Source: Opitutaceae bacterium
GTDB taxonomy: Bacteria > Verrucomicrobiota > Verrucomicrobiia > Opitutales > Opitutaceae
Direction of reading: 5' to 3'
DNA: 13,778 nt
Assembly (NCBI GenBank): GCA_025352845.1
Contig: JANXSC010000427.1
Span: forward strand, 1 to 13,778
The notes under the pieces are model-generated. The model saw only the letters and a program-made list of their open reading frames with translations, had not been told where the DNA came from and made no database searches. Positions 12,747-13,778 of the stretch are shown here, in pieces. Made by a program: the position numbers and the translations under genes. How positions within the stretch are numbered: the stretch's first letter is position 1; every line of letters begins with the position of its first letter.

Positions 12747-13778
12747 TCAGGACTCCTGAAACAGAATCCCGTCCAACAGCGTGCGCACCTCCAGCGGCCC
12801 TTTGCACAAGGCATAGCGCCACTTGCCATGGCGCCCGTCGGCATTCACCGCATCGCACCAACGGCGTGCGGCACCGACCTTGATTTCCTGAAGCGGGTCG
12901 TAGCCCTTGGTCTCTACAATCAAGTTCAACGCCTCGGGTTTGCTCAGCCGCACGATGAAATCCGGCACATAGTCGTGCTCCTGCCCGTTATGGAAATAGG
13001 CGATGGCAAACCCCAAGCCTGCATTTTTCACGAACGCCTCCACCGCCGGATGCGTGTCGAGATAGTAGGCTGCGCTTTGCTCCCACTTCTCGGTATCCGC
13101 GACGACGAAGTTGAGGTGGGATTTCACCGCTGGCCGGACGTCGCGCGCGGTCCAGAATCCCACGTCGGCCGTGCTTCCCGGACCACGACTGGTTTCGAAA
13201 ATCGGCACCTCCGGACTCTCCCCCTGCTCGACGTCGCCGTGGATGTTTTCCGTGAGGTTCTCGACGAGCCAGCCGTAGTAGGGGGCGAGAAACGCGTCTT
13301 TCACATCCGCGGGCGCCACTACCTCGACCCGTTCCGCCAAATAACGACTCACGATCCGCTGGCACTGGGGGAAAAGGGCCTGAACCGGCACCTGACACCG
13401 TCCTTGATCGTGATAGCGGCGCGTCAACTGGGCGGACAATTCGAACGCCAATTGTTGCACGCGGTGGGTCGCGCGAAACTCCGTCAGATCCGCGCGCTCG
13501 CGCCGGCCCGGGCCGATCAACGATGGACGCCCTTCAGGGGTGAGCGTCAGCCCCTTCATCTCGACCTCCGGCGGGATTTTCAGCGGATCGATCGTGAGCG
13601 ACGGCACGTTGTCCCAATCGACGGCGATGCGGTTCCGGATCGCCTGCGTATAGCCTTCCACTCGTGGAAACGTAATCGCGTAGTTCGCCTTCTCCGGGAC
13701 CGCACGCACATGAAACCGTTTCACCGCCGGCGGCGCCGCGCCCTGCGGATTGGCTTTGAACGGCACGACCTCGAACGG
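12747..13778 (-). CDS. Type III-like restriction endonuclease (BPTD_3080-type Res subunit), C-terminal part
   Basis: About 343 residues are visible; the gene runs past the right edge, so the helicase part is outside. The sequence matches my recollection of the BPTD_3080 family of type III-like restriction endonucleases, which are about 1000 residues long. Recognisable blocks are VVPFKANPQG, FPRVEGYTQAIRNR, IPPEVEMK, APYYGWLVENL, SRGPGSTADVGFWTARDV, SHLNFVVADTEKWEQSAAY and NAGLGFAIAYFHNGQ. The nuclease site is HDYVPDF followed by LIVETKG, about 75 to 50 residues from the C-terminus: a PD-(D/E)XK centre with Asp, Glu and Lys present. The GTG near 13766 is internal. With an ATP-driven helicase and a partner methyltransferase it would cut foreign DNA. 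The partner is probably upstream, beyond the window. The cluster of export genes begins 125 bases downstream. Confidence 0.85.
   Translation of the reverse strand, partial: PFEVVPFKANPQGAAPPAVKRFHVRAVPEKANYAITFPRVEGYTQAIRNRIAVDWDNVPSLTIDPLKIPPEVEMKGLTLTPEGRPSLIGPGRRERADLTEFRATHRVQQLAFELSAQLTRRYHDQGRCQVPVQALFPQCQRIVSRYLAERVEVVAPADVKDAFLAPYYGWLVENLTENIHGDVEQGESPEVPIFETSRGPGSTADVGFWTARDVRPAVKSHLNFVVADTEKWEQSAAYYLDTHPAVEAFVKNAGLGFAIAYFHNGQEHDYVPDFIVRLSKPEALNLIVETKGYDPLQEIKVGAARRWCDAVNADGRHGKWRYALCKGPLEVRTLLDGILFQES

Noticed and set aside
12622..12861. N-terminal extension of the fusion protein upstream of 12621
   Set aside because: It would overlap the 3' end of the restriction gene and place a signal peptide internally.

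Overview
The window looks like chromosomal DNA of a GC-rich member of the Verrucomicrobiota/Planctomycetota group. I lean to Verrucomicrobiota of the Opitutaceae type. The case rests on gene content: a formylglycine sulfatase, two twin-arginine-exported Gfo/Idh/MocA oxidoreductases, two DUF1080 domains and several secreted alpha/beta hydrolases. No rRNA, tRNA, CRISPR array, insertion sequence or phage gene was seen. The taxonomic call is an inference.

Layout. Positions 1-664 (+) hold the 3' end of a ferritin-like protein and a small hypothetical ORF. Positions 810-2600 (-) hold a 596-residue protein with an N-terminal DUF4365-type PD-(D/E)XK nuclease domain and a long unrecognised C-terminus, in DNA visibly poorer in GC than its surroundings. 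Positions 2652-3236 (-) encode a lipoprotein cyclophilin. Positions 3375-3855 (+) encode a small putative antitoxin and a RelE/ParE-like toxin. Positions 3911-12621 (-) are a run of seven co-directional genes for exported carbohydrate breakdown. Positions 12747-13778 (-) are the 3' end of a large type III-like restriction endonuclease, cut by the window edge.

The seven-gene run is the main unit. In transcription order it is: a DUF1080/alpha-beta hydrolase fusion, an EF-hand alpha/beta hydrolase, a second alpha/beta hydrolase, a Tat lipoprotein Gfo/Idh/MocA oxidoreductase, a free-standing DUF1080 protein, a second Tat Gfo/Idh/MocA oxidoreductase, and a sulfatase. All seven carry an N-terminal export signal. 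DUF1080 proteins are known as 3-keto-disaccharide (3-keto-glycoside) hydrolases, and Gfo/Idh/MocA enzymes can make or reduce 3-keto sugars. The cluster therefore suggests a periplasmic route that desulfates and deacylates a glycoside, oxidises the sugar at C3 and then cleaves the bond. No classical glycoside hydrolase, SusC/SusD pair or regulator is visible, so the substrate is unknown.

The two ends carry unrelated putative defence proteins (a DUF4365 nuclease and a type III-like Res subunit), and the toxin-antitoxin pair lies between. Most of the genes lack a purine-rich Shine-Dalgarno sequence and instead show a C-rich tract just before the ATG.
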